This document shows positions 23,137 through 33,164 of a DNA stretch of 64,000 bases, piece after piece. The notes under the pieces were generated by a model. It saw nothing but the letters and a program-made list of their open reading frames with translations. It was not told the DNA's origin and ran no database searches. Each line of letters opens with the position of its first letter. The stretch's first letter is position 1. A program made the translations under genes and the position numbers. The stretch lies in the NCBI RefSeq assembly GCF_024166365.1, contig NC_064841.1, forward strand, positions 23,986,001 through 24,050,000. The letters are read 5' to 3'. This DNA comes from Elephas maximus indicus (taxonomy: Eukaryota; Chordata; Mammalia; Proboscidea; Elephantidae).

Positions 23137-23589
23137 TATATTTGTATTATGAAATATGTTTACTTCATAAAATAAAGCCAATTAGGTATTCATATTTTCT
23201 TAAGAGTGACATAAAACTGTGGTGTTAAATCACAGCGCCTGTTTTTTTTTTTCAGTGAAATTACATAGACGTTTTGAAAAGGAAATTGGGAGGCTTTTGG
23301 CTCCTTGTCTCTTTTTAATATTTGTAAATCTAGTTGTCATGATATATTACAATGGTATAATTATTTTCAATGCTCTAATAAATACCTTCAAATTTACCAA
23401 CATGTATACAACTTTGTTGGGGTGGGTTGCCATCACAAGGAATACTGTCAAATTGGTCTTCAAAGTCCTTCATTACAGCTGTGAAGCTTCTTACTGCACA
23501 CAGTCTGATCAACTGTGCAGAAATACGTTGAAAATTTCAATTATGCCACTTTCTACAACCCAAAGACCCTTCTGACACTTTCTTCAGGA

Positions 23590-23725
23590 CACAGTATGTA
23601 GTGCACAGGCTTGGAAACCAGAGACCCCATCATAAAAATGTACCTTGCCAATTTTTATTACTGTGTCAACTTTGGACAAGTCATTCCACCTTGTTTCCTT
23701 ATTTTTAAAATAGGTTGTTCTGGGA
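23590..23725 (+). mobile_element. MIR fragment
   Basis: 'gtgcacaggcttggaaacca' start, then 'tttggacaagtcattccacc' and 'ttgtttccttatttttaaaa', in the order of the MIR consensus. A plus-strand frame from 23611 is a by-product. Confidence 0.65.
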
Positions 23726-23970
23726 ATTCAATTAAGAAAAATAAAATAAAACAAACAAAAAACATGAAAAAGTCCAGCACAGTGCCTGCAGGCACAGATG
23801 TTAGCCGCATCTTAATCCTTTCCTAAGGGATAAAATGGCTCTTTTCTTAATGGTGCCATTAATAACAAAGCTTTAGGTCTTTCTCGTAGTTGTGACTGTT
23901 CAATTTATTTAGATATGTTGCCAACTAATGCTTTCACTGGACCCAGGATTAATGTAGATGACAAATTCTT

Positions 23971-24066
23971 AAACTTTAGGGTCCATAAGGATCAAGTGGG
24001 AATCTTGCTGAAGATTACGATTTCTGGGCCTCACTTCCCTAAATCCACATCTTGAGAAACACTGAT
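23971..24066 (+). mobile_element. MER5-like hAT MITE fragment
   Basis: 'ggatcaagtgggaatcttgc', 'gatttctgggcctcacttcc' and 'cttgagaaacactga' fit the MER5 group. Confidence 0.5.
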
Positions 24067-24384
24067 TAAACTGCTGATTTAATAGAGAATTAACACGTCC
24101 TCTGATCAAAGTATTGTGCTTAATTCCTCCTTCCTGACTTCTGGTGTCATGTAGAAAACCTTTTCACTTCTTCTCAACACTCAGTCTTTGTGTCTTTTGC
24201 CTAGACTCCCTGGGGCAATTTTGTTTGTCAGGTATAGTCAGAGAATGAGCTAGTCTTGAATTAAGAGCAGGGCTCCTTAGCCCATGCATCATCTGATAGA
24301 TAGAATGGCTGGTTACATAGAAGGCACTGGAAAACATCATCTATAATCCTACATCCTCGGGGAGAGAGCAGGATGCCGTATGAC

Positions 24385-24520
24385 AAAGTAGGAAAGCTGG
24401 AATCTGATAGTACTTTTGCCACTAAATATATGACTATGTCCAAGTTTCTTAATCACTTTGGCTTCAGTTACTACATCTGATGGGGGTAATAATATCTTCC
24501 CTGACTGAAGGCAAGATCTT
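24385..24520 (+). mobile_element. MIR fragment
   Basis: 'actatgtccaagtttcttaa', 'cttcagttactacatctga' and 'gggggtaataatatcttccc' follow the MIR consensus. Confidence 0.65.
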
Positions 24521-25148
24521 AGAGCTTGGACGAGAATGTCTCTCGGGCTTCCTTTTGGCTCTAGGATCGATGCTTTTCTGTAAATGGCAGTGCCGCATAT
24601 ATATCCCGCCTGAATCCAACTTTCAGTCCTGAACTTTTGCCACAATTTCCTGGGAGGATAACCATCTGTGATTCTTTATGTCTGGGTACCAGTCTATATA
24701 TGAAGGGTTGTGAGAGGAGCAAGGTACTCACATGTCTCAGCAATAATGTAAACATACTACTAATTCACAGAAAACACTTACTATTGATTTTCTCAGGGTT
24801 TCATTTACTTGATTCTATGAGGAAAAAAATTAAAATGATATAAGTGTGAAGAAATCCTGAGGTAATTGACGACAATGGGTTTTGTGTGTGTTTTGGTTTG
24901 AGGTAATTATAGCATAGCAGTAATGCACCTAGGTAAGAGGTTTGCTGCAGCCTATCATATAGAGCAGCTTCCAGAGAATTGTTGGACATCTGTTTTAATT
25001 ATAATTTAGTTTCTTCGCATAATCTCTTAAACAGACTACTAAAAACATGTTAGTCCATAGTTAACTGCAGTTTTCAAATACCAAATACCACACAACTTAG
25101 GAATGAAAAATACAGGCTGTTAAGATTTTTATCTGCCCAATGGGATTT
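24521..25148. other. Single-copy sequence, nothing recognised
   Basis: Short frames on both strands without splice context. Confidence 0.4.
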
Positions 25149-25160
25149 ATTGTAGGTATA

Positions 25161-25329
25161 ACCAAAAAAACCAAACCCACTGCCATCGAGTCAATTCTGA
25201 CTCATAGCGACCCTATAGGACAGAGTAGAACTACCCCATAGAGTTTCCAAGGAGCGCCTGGTGGATTTGAACTGCCGACCTCTTGGTTAGCAGCTGTAGC
25301 ACTTAACCACTACGCCACCAGGGTTTCCA
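25161..25329 (-). mobile_element. AfroSINE, short class, with intact target duplications
   Basis: A nearly consensus copy bracketed by the identical 12-mer 'attgtaggtata' at 25149-25160 and 25330-25341. Tail-end A-run 'accaaaaaaaccaaaccc' on the plus strand shows minus orientation. Preserved duplications and low divergence make it one of the younger insertions here. Confidence 0.96.
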
Positions 25330-25341
25330 ATTGTAGGTATA

Positions 25342-27458
25342 CTGTCTGTAAACAAAAAATGAAGAAGAAGAGGAAATATCATCTGCTGTCAATGCTACTG
25401 CTGGTGAAGGGAATAAATTTATTGAGAATTTTCCTCCAAAATGTTAAACTACAAACTCGTAGAGTTTGTCTTGGTTTGTTTGTTTTAAATTCATTTCCCG
25501 ACGAACATGCTGAAATGTAATTAAATATTTCAGATTCTTTGGTATAAGGCATTCTATTATTTGGCCCTTCATGTGTCCGTATGTGTATTTCCACATCTTT
25601 TCTGCTACTGATCTCTGCAGAGCAAGATACAGCACTCATGTTAAGGCACGCAGGAACCTGGTCATTTTAGGCCTTTCCTATAGACAGTATTTAACATGGT
25701 GAATATTTTCAAATAAGTAGGCTTATTTAAAAAAAAAAAAAAAAAAACGAAATAAAATACTGTAGCCTAATCTCTCCTGTGAAAAATATATGCACACAGG
25801 CAATTCAGATGAAAAACGATCTGTGCTTGAATTACCTAGCTAATTGCCTCAATTCTCTGCTTCGCCTTGAGCATATAAACACTGCTGTGGAAGGAACAGC
25901 TGACCCTTATAAATCAATTAATCAATAGTGATTAATTCTCTCCCCTCAATGTTAGCTTTCCTTTAAACTAAGATTCATTTTATGCTCATCCGTAAAGAGT
26001 ATAGGGACTGTTGTAATGTCATTCTAGCTGTGTGTTACGGGGGAAGTGTGTTAGAGTGTAGAAGAAAATTCGTATGAAATATTCTGAGCATACATTTCCT
26101 AAAAGGAATTGCCTTACCTAATACCAGAAGAAAAATTTTGAAATTAATTTCTAAAGTAAGCTAAAAGTTTAAACTTTTACTTAACAGCCAGGATTTTGGG
26201 GTTGGAGAAAACAGTAAAGGCTAGGCCCATCTAACGATATTGTCAGTATGAAAACTCCGTTTTTCACATGAGAGAAAAATTGAGGCATGGAAAAGACACA
26301 TAGTCATGCTGAATTTTCTGTGTAACATCAGAAGCATGGTTATTTTCTACATTTTAATCTCAGTCACCACTTAGGGTTCAAGAAGGAAAAAAATATCAAG
26401 AGTTTCTTCATAAAATTAAGAGCTTTCCCTTGATCAAAACAGCTATTTCTTTCATAGTAAATCCTTTTCGTCAGTGGTGGAAATAGCAGTCTGATGCTTT
26501 TTAATATATTTTGAGTTTTCAAAGGAAACTTTGCTACTTTCCTGTGAAAATTATGTATTATTCTGTGAAAAGTGCCTTATGGCTAGACGTTGCAGAAAAG
26601 ATACAAGAAGGAAAAGTAATGTGAGATGCTTTCATTTTAGAGTAACCTCTGTTTCAGTGGTTCCAACAGAAAAAAAAAGGAAATATTTTCTCCCTCATAA
26701 GGCATACATCAGTCCTGAAATTTGTACAAAATCAACGGAGGCAAATTAGGGGTTTCAAAGCTAGTCACCTTGTAAGTTGTTAGGAAAAAGAATTTGCATT
26801 TAAATTGCTCTGTGCAGCTAACTTGAGATTCTTCCCTGGAATGTTTTATGGCTCTTTGTTTTTTTTTTTTTTAAATACTTCAAAAATATAATTTCATAAC
26901 CAGTGTATTACTACATCTAGTTGTGTTCAGAACAGGCACTTCATTTCATAAAACAAAGACATTCAAAGTGGCTTTGGTCAACCAATCGCTCAGTCAGAAT
27001 ACTTGAATTCTTCATATTAAACACTTAATAGTGAAGTTAACCTGAAACCATATCCACTCTCCATTTCTATTACAGAAACTAGGTCATTAATAGCTCTAAC
27101 GTAGGGGTTAAGTTTTGTTCCTGTGTGTTTTGTCCATAGGAACAAAGATTGTCCAGAACTTCTTGAGATCTTTTCCCCCAAAACATTTGGAATATAAATA
27201 CAGCAGATTTCTTCTGAATAGATAAATCTTTAGTATTATTTCTATAACTTGATTTTATATATACAGATATATAGACATAAGAGAAATATTAAATGTGCAA
27301 AATATATGTACATTAAAAAAATACAATGTAATAATTCATTAGAGCTGTCAAAAAAGCCACTGGGTCGGGGGGAATTCTTCAATGTCAGAAATTCTGGTCA
27401 GATTAGAGCTTTTGCTTGTGGAATTGTAAACAAACTTCTTACAATGCTGGGAGTTTTC
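25342..27458. other. Single-copy flank / possible 3' UTR of the minus-strand exon
   Basis: Lies downstream of the candidate terminal exon at 27459-27657 (minus strand). The 25838-25960 part is rich in homeodomain-like TAATTG/TAATTA/ATCAAT words. A 19-20-nt A-run is at about 25728-25747. I saw no convincing poly(A) signal in the first 200 nt after the stop, so the UTR end is not defined. Short frames here have no domain. Confidence 0.35.
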
Positions 27459-27657
27459 TCAGTTCTTTCCAACCAAGACACTCTCAAACACATCAAGTCC
27501 TGCTCTAAAGTAAACCTGAGCTGAATTAATGCTGTTCAACACCTCTGACAGGGCTTCTTGAAGGGTCTCATTTGATGGAAGTGATTTGCAGTGCTCCCAA
27601 GCCTCCAGGATTATAGAAAACTGGCTTGTCTTCTCATCCAGGTGGTACAGGATGTTT
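27459..27657 (-). CDS. Candidate terminal coding exon of an unidentified host gene
   Basis: Read on the minus strand, a polypyrimidine acceptor ('atatatttcttttag') is followed at 27657 by one base completing a codon, then 65 codons and a TGA at 27459-27461. The peptide starts NILYHLDEKTSQFSIILEAW, continues with EHCKSLPSNETLQEALSEVL, and ends AGLDVFESVLVGKN. It is rich in Leu, Glu, Ser and Lys with an amphipathic-helix pattern, unlike the low-complexity frames elsewhere in the window, and no recognised repeat overlaps it. It looks like the C-terminus of a helical intracellular protein: no signal peptide, membrane segment or catalytic motif is visible. I do not recognise the family. No start codon is expected in a last exon. 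Alternative explanations are a fortuitous open frame in a conserved non-coding segment or a pseudogene fragment, but the splice acceptor argues against a processed copy. Confidence 0.5.
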
Positions 27658-28141
27658 CTAAAAGAAATATATAGAATGTGTCAATGTTTTCTGCACAATG
27701 CCATTTCCACCTCAAACATTTTGATATTTCCAAGAAACAGTAATGACTGTATTACATGAAGAAGTAGTAAAGATACAATATCACCATTTTCAACCCTTAA
27801 CGAGTGAATGCATAGAGACACTGATCATCAGTGTTTCCATGTTGATGAGAGAAAGAGATAATCAGATGTTATGTGCCTCCTGATGGAAGTGCACAACACT
27901 GCTTATGAAGCAGCATAGCTTTGCTAAAACGTTTTTTAATTAAAAAATAATTAATCTGAACCCAATGAAGCCTTTAGAGCTAACTGTTCATAAATATAGA
28001 GGAAAAAGAAATATATTAAATGACAACCCAGTATGTCACAGCAAAATACAGACTGTGGGACACTATAGGGCAAATGACACAATTTATTCAACAAATAAAT
28101 GGTAATGAAAAAAACAACAGGTGAAGGTGCAACCTCTAGAC

Positions 28142-28355
28142 CAAGGTTTCTCAGTCTCAGCACTATTGGTATTTAGGCCTGGATAATTCTTTTTTTGTGG
28201 GGACTGTCCAATGCATTGAAGAATGTTAATATCATCCCTGGCCTCTACCCCCTAGACGTAGCACCCATTCCTTAATTGTGAAAACCAAAAATATCTCTAG
28301 ACATTGTCAAAAATGTCCCTTATGGAGTAAAATTACACCTAGTGGAGAACCACTG
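28142..28355 (+). mobile_element. hAT-Charlie MITE with target duplication
   Basis: 214-bp element with terminal inverted repeats of the 'cagtggttctc' type ('caaggtttctca' left, 'gtggagaaccactg' right). It is flanked by 8-bp duplications ctctagac (28134-28141) and gtctagac (28356-28363), one mismatch. Internal text 'tcagcactattggtatttag', 'catccctggcctctaccccc' belongs to the MER-type non-autonomous hAT elements. Confidence 0.85.
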
Positions 28356-28369
28356 GTCTAGACTAAAAG

Positions 28370-28745
28370 AAACTATCAATTAGTTGGAAAATATAGACCT
28401 TACTAGATCTTGACTCAAACTATGTAAAAAATGAAAGGTACTATAAATACTAATTGAATATTTAATGATACTAGGAAACTATTAATATTTTAGGTGTGAT
28501 AATGGCATCATGTTTTTTTTAAAAGTGCTTTTATCTTCTAGAAATAAATATAGCAATATTTGCAGATGAGATGTTATCATGTCTGGAATTCGATTAAAAA
28601 TATTTGGAGGAAAGAAAGAAGAGTGGTGCTATAGACAATATAGATAGGACAAGATTGACCACTGGTTAATAATTTTTGAAACTGGGTATGGAATTCATTT
28701 TACTATTCTCTCTCCTATTGTATGTGTTTGACATTTAGAAAACCA
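28370..28745 (+). mobile_element. Ancient interspersed repeat, family unresolved
   Basis: Contains 'aggtgtgataatggcatcat', 'gcagatgagatgttatcatg' and 'attttactattctctctcct', text I associate with very old mammalian repeats (L1M- or DNA-type). Ends uncertain. Confidence 0.4.
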
Positions 28746-29286
28746 TCTTCTCACAAGTATCAGTGTGTAATAACATGGTGCCCTGTACAATTTTTTTTTT
28801 TCTCTGTACCTTAGCCAAATTGCTGAGAAGGAAGAATTTGGCCTTGGGCAAGTCTAAAACAATCCCCATTATTTACTGATAGAAAGAGATTCATTTTTGC
28901 AGAAAGCTGTGATTATCGCACTTGACTTTCTCCCAACCCAAACTAGCTGAAATTCCATAATTTGATATGAGATGCAGATGTGTAAATAATTGAGATACAG
29001 TTGCCCAACTGTTAGAGTGGAACTGTAAGTTCTAGCGATAACAGATGATGGAGTACTGCTAAGAAAGGTCAGAAAAAGGTTCGTAATGGAGGATTCTTGA
29101 ATTTCCTCTAGAAGGATGATGGGAGTTACCAATTACAAAGGTTTGGGAAGGATACAAGCTAGAAGCAGTAGAGACAACATCCTTTGCAGGTGTTCTCAGT
29201 GAGATCAATGCATGTGTTTCTGTATGATCAAATTATTGGACCAGGGTGGGCAAGTGTAGGAGAAGAGGTGAGAGAATAAGTCATGG
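28746..29286. other. Single-copy sequence, nothing recognised
   Basis: A minus-strand frame at 28869-29132 has no domain or splice support. Confidence 0.4.
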
Positions 29287-29691
29287 CTATATGAATGTAA
29301 CACCATTCCTCTTCGAGTTGTCATTCCCACCATAGTAGACTATATGATTGTCTGATTCAAAATGGCCAATACCAGTCCATTTCAGCTCACTAATGCCTAG
29401 GATATCAATGTTTACGCATTCCATTTCATTTTTGACGATTTCCAATTTTCCTAGATTCATACTTCGTACATTCCAGGTTCCGATTATTAATGGATGTTTG
29501 CAGCTGTTTCTTCTCATTTGGAATTGTGCCACATCAGCAAATGAAGGTCCAGAAAGCCTTGCTCCATTCACGTCATTACGGTTGACTCTACTTTGAGGAG
29601 TCAGCTCTTCCCCAGTCATCTTTTGAGTGCCTTCCAACCTGGGGGGCTCATCTTCCAGCACTATATCAGACAATGTTCCTCTGCTATTCAT
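29287..29691 (-). pseudogene. RTE endonuclease N-terminal remnant (134 codons)
   Basis: Frame covers the RTE leader and the start of the apurinic-type endonuclease that nicks target DNA. Residues around 70 read LIIGTWNVRSMNLGKLEIV, with the catalytic-site asparagine of the TWNVRS motif. Near residue 100 'ILGISELKWTGIGHFESDN' holds the metal-binding glutamate. The domain stops after 'YYGGNDNSKRNGVTFI', before the later DH-type catalytic motifs, so it is inactive. Same family as 15230-15790 and the 3' half at 47635-47943. Confidence 0.85.
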
Positions 29692-29885
29692 AAGGTTTTC
29701 ACTGGCTAATGCTTTTCAGAAGTAGACTGCCGGGTCCTTCTTCCTAGTCTGTCTTAGTCTGGAAGCTCAGCTGAAGCCTGTCCTCCATGGGCGACCCTGC
29801 TGGTATCTGAGTACCAGTGGCATAGCTTCCAGCATCACAGCAACACACAAGCCCCCACAGTACGACAAACTGACAGACACGTGGG
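29290..29885 (-). mobile_element. RTE LINE 5' region with endonuclease start, 3'-truncated
   Basis: On the minus strand it begins with the RTE 5' end (near 'gacaaactgacagacacgtg' on the plus strand, 29866-29885) and runs through a leader into the endonuclease, breaking off at about 29290. Loss of the 3' rather than the 5' part is atypical for LINE insertions. Confidence 0.85.
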
Positions 29886-29898
29886 ATCATTGCTTATG

Positions 29899-30350
29899 TC
29901 AGATGGATCCTGACATCTTTTGCAACGAGTTTGCCCAATGCAATGCGTTGTTTATTTCTTGACTGCTGCTTCCATGGGTATTGACTGTGGATCCAAATAA
30001 AATGAAATCCTTGACAAACCCAATGTTTTCTCTGTTCATCATGATGTTGCTTATTGGCCCAGTCGTGAGGATTTTTGTTCTCTTTATGTTGAGGTGCAAT
30101 TCATACCAAAGGCTGTAGTCTTTGATCTTCATCAGTAAATGCTTCAAGTCCTGTTCGCTTTCAGCAAGCAAGGTTGTGTTATTTGCATATCTCAGGTTGC
30201 TAAAGAGTCTTCCACCAAACCTGATGATGTGTTCTTCATATAGTTCAGCTTCTCAGATTATCTGCTCAGCATACAGATTAGATAAGTATGGTGTAAGAAT
30301 ACAACCCTGATGCTCACCTTTCCTGACTTTTAACCATGAAATGTCCCCTT
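29899..30350 (-). mobile_element. RTE LINE reverse-transcriptase fragment
   Basis: Antisense RTE palm/thumb region. The minus-strand frame 29899-30171 reads MLAESEQDLKHLLMKIKDY near its start and 'KTKILTTGPISNIMMNRENI' further on. It sits immediately 5' (on the minus strand) of the copy holding the endonuclease, the reverse of their order in an intact element. It is truncated at both ends and frameshifted upstream of 30171. Confidence 0.85.
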
Positions 30351-30717
30351 GTTCTTACCATGTTAAGGAAATAATAGGAAACCAGTGAAATATTTTGAGC
30401 AATAAAGTGTTCAGATTTTTATTTTTGAATAATTAATTTGTTTGTAATATAAAGCCTGAAGAACAGAAGACCATTTAATCCAGATGAAAGGTGACAAAGG
30501 CCTGAATTAGTGATAATGGAGTTAGAGAAGATGGAATGCATTTAAGGGTGAGGATAGGAGAGCCACAACACCAGGCTTAATTGTTTTACAATTTTCCTTA
30601 GAGCTAACCTCAGTTTTATATAACATTCTAGATCATTGTTTCCCACTCCACCAGCACTCCTCTATCTTAGCCTTTCTTGGATTTACCACCCATATCTCTT
30701 TATTATTTGTACTGTGT
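30351..30717. other. Diverged repeat-like and single-copy sequence
   Basis: 30370-30560 weakly resembles an old LINE-derived repeat. No gene. Confidence 0.3.
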
Positions 30718-30914
30718 AGATCCCTGGGTGGTGCAAACAGTTTATGCTCGAATGCTAACCTAACACTTGGTGGTTCTAACTTACCCAGTGGTGCCGCCAA
30801 AGAAAGGCCTGATGTTCTGCTTCCAGAAAGACTATAGCCAAGAAAACCCTATGGAGCAGTTCTTCTCTGTAGCATGTGGGGTCTCCACAGTCAGAACTGA
30901 CCTAATGGCAATGG
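30718..30914 (+). mobile_element. AfroSINE-related, third structural class
   Basis: 'agatccctgggtggtgcaaa' head, 'aagaaaggcctgatgttctg' middle and 'gtggggtctccacagtcaga' tail; same architecture as 18875-19068. Confidence 0.82.
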
Positions 30915-31684
30915 CCATGGGTAGTGGTTAGTGGGCACTGAAATCCACCTAATCACTCAAGCCTGAACCCTGCAAGTCATCTTTTTTTTAACTTGAATAT
31001 CCAACTGGTCTTGAATATTCACCTCTCCATCTTTTCAATGCCTTTTATTTTCTATCATGGTGCCTTAATCCCTATACATATATATATATGCTTTGCACTT
31101 CAAGGTAGAGAAACACGCTATTTATCAGGTCTAATTCAGTGCTACAAACATTGGAGGTCTTCAATCATGGTGATTTAATCTATTTGAAATTTTATCAGGC
31201 TTAGTTTGATGCTGGCAACATAGTAGACTCAATAAAGCTTGTTTAAATTATTTCAATTCAGGCTATTTGACATTTTAAGCCCTTGTTAATTTAAGAACAG
31301 AATTTGTATCTCTGGAGAGAAATTTTAGTTGACAACAAGTACGTGGTGGGTGGCAGTAAGGGCAGGAGACCCTTGAACTCGGAGGTTCTTTCAATTTTTT
31401 TTTTTTTCAAAATAGATCATTTGAAATAGGAGCTACCCCTAATAATCCAATATCCTTGATGTTTGTGCCTACGAGTAAACTTAACGCTGTATGAATTAAA
31501 TAGAGCCAATCAAGAAACACTGACTATATTCCAAATACTGACGAATTCAGGTTTAAACTTTGTATTAAGAAAGACATATTCTCTAGATATGGGAGAGGGA
31601 AAAACCTTCTAAGAGCAGTGGCAAATAAGTCATGAGCAGTATTTTGGGTGTATGCCTGCCTAGAGCATTGGAGTTCTGTAGCCC
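30915..31684. other. Single-copy sequence, nothing recognised
   Basis: AT-rich with a T-run at about 31397-31408. Short frames only. Confidence 0.4.
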
Positions 31685-31697
31685 GCAGAAGCACAAA

Positions 31698-31866
31698 ACC
31701 CAAAAAAACCAAACCCATTGCCGTCGAGTCGATTCCGACTCATAGTGACCTTATAGGACAGAGTAGAACTGCCCCATAGGGTTTCCAAGGAGCGCCTGGT
31801 GGATTTGAACTGCCAACCTTTAGGTTAGCAGCCATAGCACTTAACCAGTATACCACCAGGGTTTCC
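31698..31866 (-). mobile_element. AfroSINE, short class, with target duplications
   Basis: Near-consensus copy ('ttgccgtcgagtcgattccg' retains the CpG-containing tail) bracketed by gcagaagcacaaa (31685-31697) and gcagaaggacaaa (31872-31884), 12 of 13 matching. Likely among the younger copies. Confidence 0.95.
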
Positions 31867-31884
31867 AGAATGCAGAAGGACAAA

Positions 31885-32528
31885 CAGCAGGGCAAAACCA
31901 CCTCTGGCACTGGAGTCATCTCCTTATCTCCAGCTGGCTCAGTCCCAGATCTACTGGTTTGGCCCCTGTTGGGGTTGCCTGGCCTAGGAAATGCACAATC
32001 CATGTCCATACGTACAACTGCTCCTCCTAGGCTTCTGTTTCAGATGGAAAACATGCCAATTTGGAAATGTAGAATTATTTCAGTAAATATGATTGACTCA
32101 TTTATCCAGCAATAGGAAATGTCAGGCTCCCTGAACTCTGAGAAAAATCTGGATCTACTAACAGAAGCAGGACACTTTTCAAAATAGGAGTTTCCCTCCT
32201 GCTATTCCAAAAGTATTCATGAAATGAGATTTTCAGAAGAAGCCATTCAATCATGCTAAAGTAATTCATATAAACGCATACATACACCATACTTTTACAC
32301 AAATAACACAAGTCTCCTACATTTATCTACCAATCATAATCTACCCCCATGAGGTATTTTCATAAGTACGCTGTTTTTTTCTTTTTTTAAAGCAACACGT
32401 AAAAAAAATTGGCATAGCAACTCTTACAAAAATACCTATGTTTGCCAATGAAAATATGCGGTTGGCAAACAAACATAGAAGGCGCACATTATTTGCATGA
32501 AAATAAAATACGGTATAATAGTATAATA
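31885..32528. other. Single-copy sequence, nothing recognised
   Basis: Open frames at 31870-32115 (plus) and 31740-32009 (minus) overlap the SINE edge and are not supported as genes. Confidence 0.4.
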
Positions 32529-32725
32529 AGCCCTGGTGGCGCAACGGTTAAGAGCTCAACTTCTAACTGAAAGCTTGGTGGTTTGAACCCACCATCAACT
32601 CTGCCAGAGAAAAGACCTGGAGATATGGTTCTGTAAAAATTACAGCCTTAAAAACCCTACAGGACAGTTCTACCTTATCATGCAGAGTTGCTGAGTCAGA
32701 ATTGACCCGACGACGTACAACAACA
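32529..32725 (+). mobile_element. AfroSINE, long class
   Basis: 'agccctggtggcgcaacggt' head, 'ggtttgaacccacc' B-box-like region, long-class middle ('aaaattacagccttaaaaac') and degraded tail 'gagtcagaattgacccgacg'. Confidence 0.88.
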
Positions 32726-33164
32726 TATAGCAGTGTATATTTATCTTTACCTATACAATTTTCAACTTAAAGGTGTTTTGATATCAAATTTTTTTTTAAA
32801 AAACAATAGAAAGAATGAGTTAAAACTATGAAATATTCCCCAAGTATTAGTTTTAATTCATAAAACTAAAATATTATTAAAGGGCAAAAAAAAAAAAAAA
32901 AGACCTTAAACAATCCAAGAATAATTTTGACCCAAACACAAATAATTCCACAATGAAGATAATATTGTCTAGGATATTTTCATGTATTCTCCTAGAAGAC
33001 AGAATCTATACAAAAGTCTCTTTTTTTTTTTTTTCCATGTTAACATAAGCTTGACATTTAAGGAGGAGGAGCGTTTTTTTGTTGTTGTTGTGCTGTTGTT
33101 TTTTGTTTTAGTATCAGGATATAATTCATCGTAAACCACTGAAATAAAGACGTTTCTGTTTTTA
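32726..33164. other. AT-rich sequence with homopolymers
   Basis: A-run at about 32886-32901 and T-run at about 33020-33035. A GTT-repeat lies at 33080-33100. No gene. Confidence 0.45.

Noticed and set aside
27459..27657. Naming the candidate exon after a specific gene
   Set aside because: I considered several helical proteins from memory but none could be matched to the visible residues, so no symbol is given.
29348..29596. 82-codon plus-strand frame opposite the RTE endonuclease
   Set aside because: Antisense shadow of the endonuclease remnant, which carries the real motifs.
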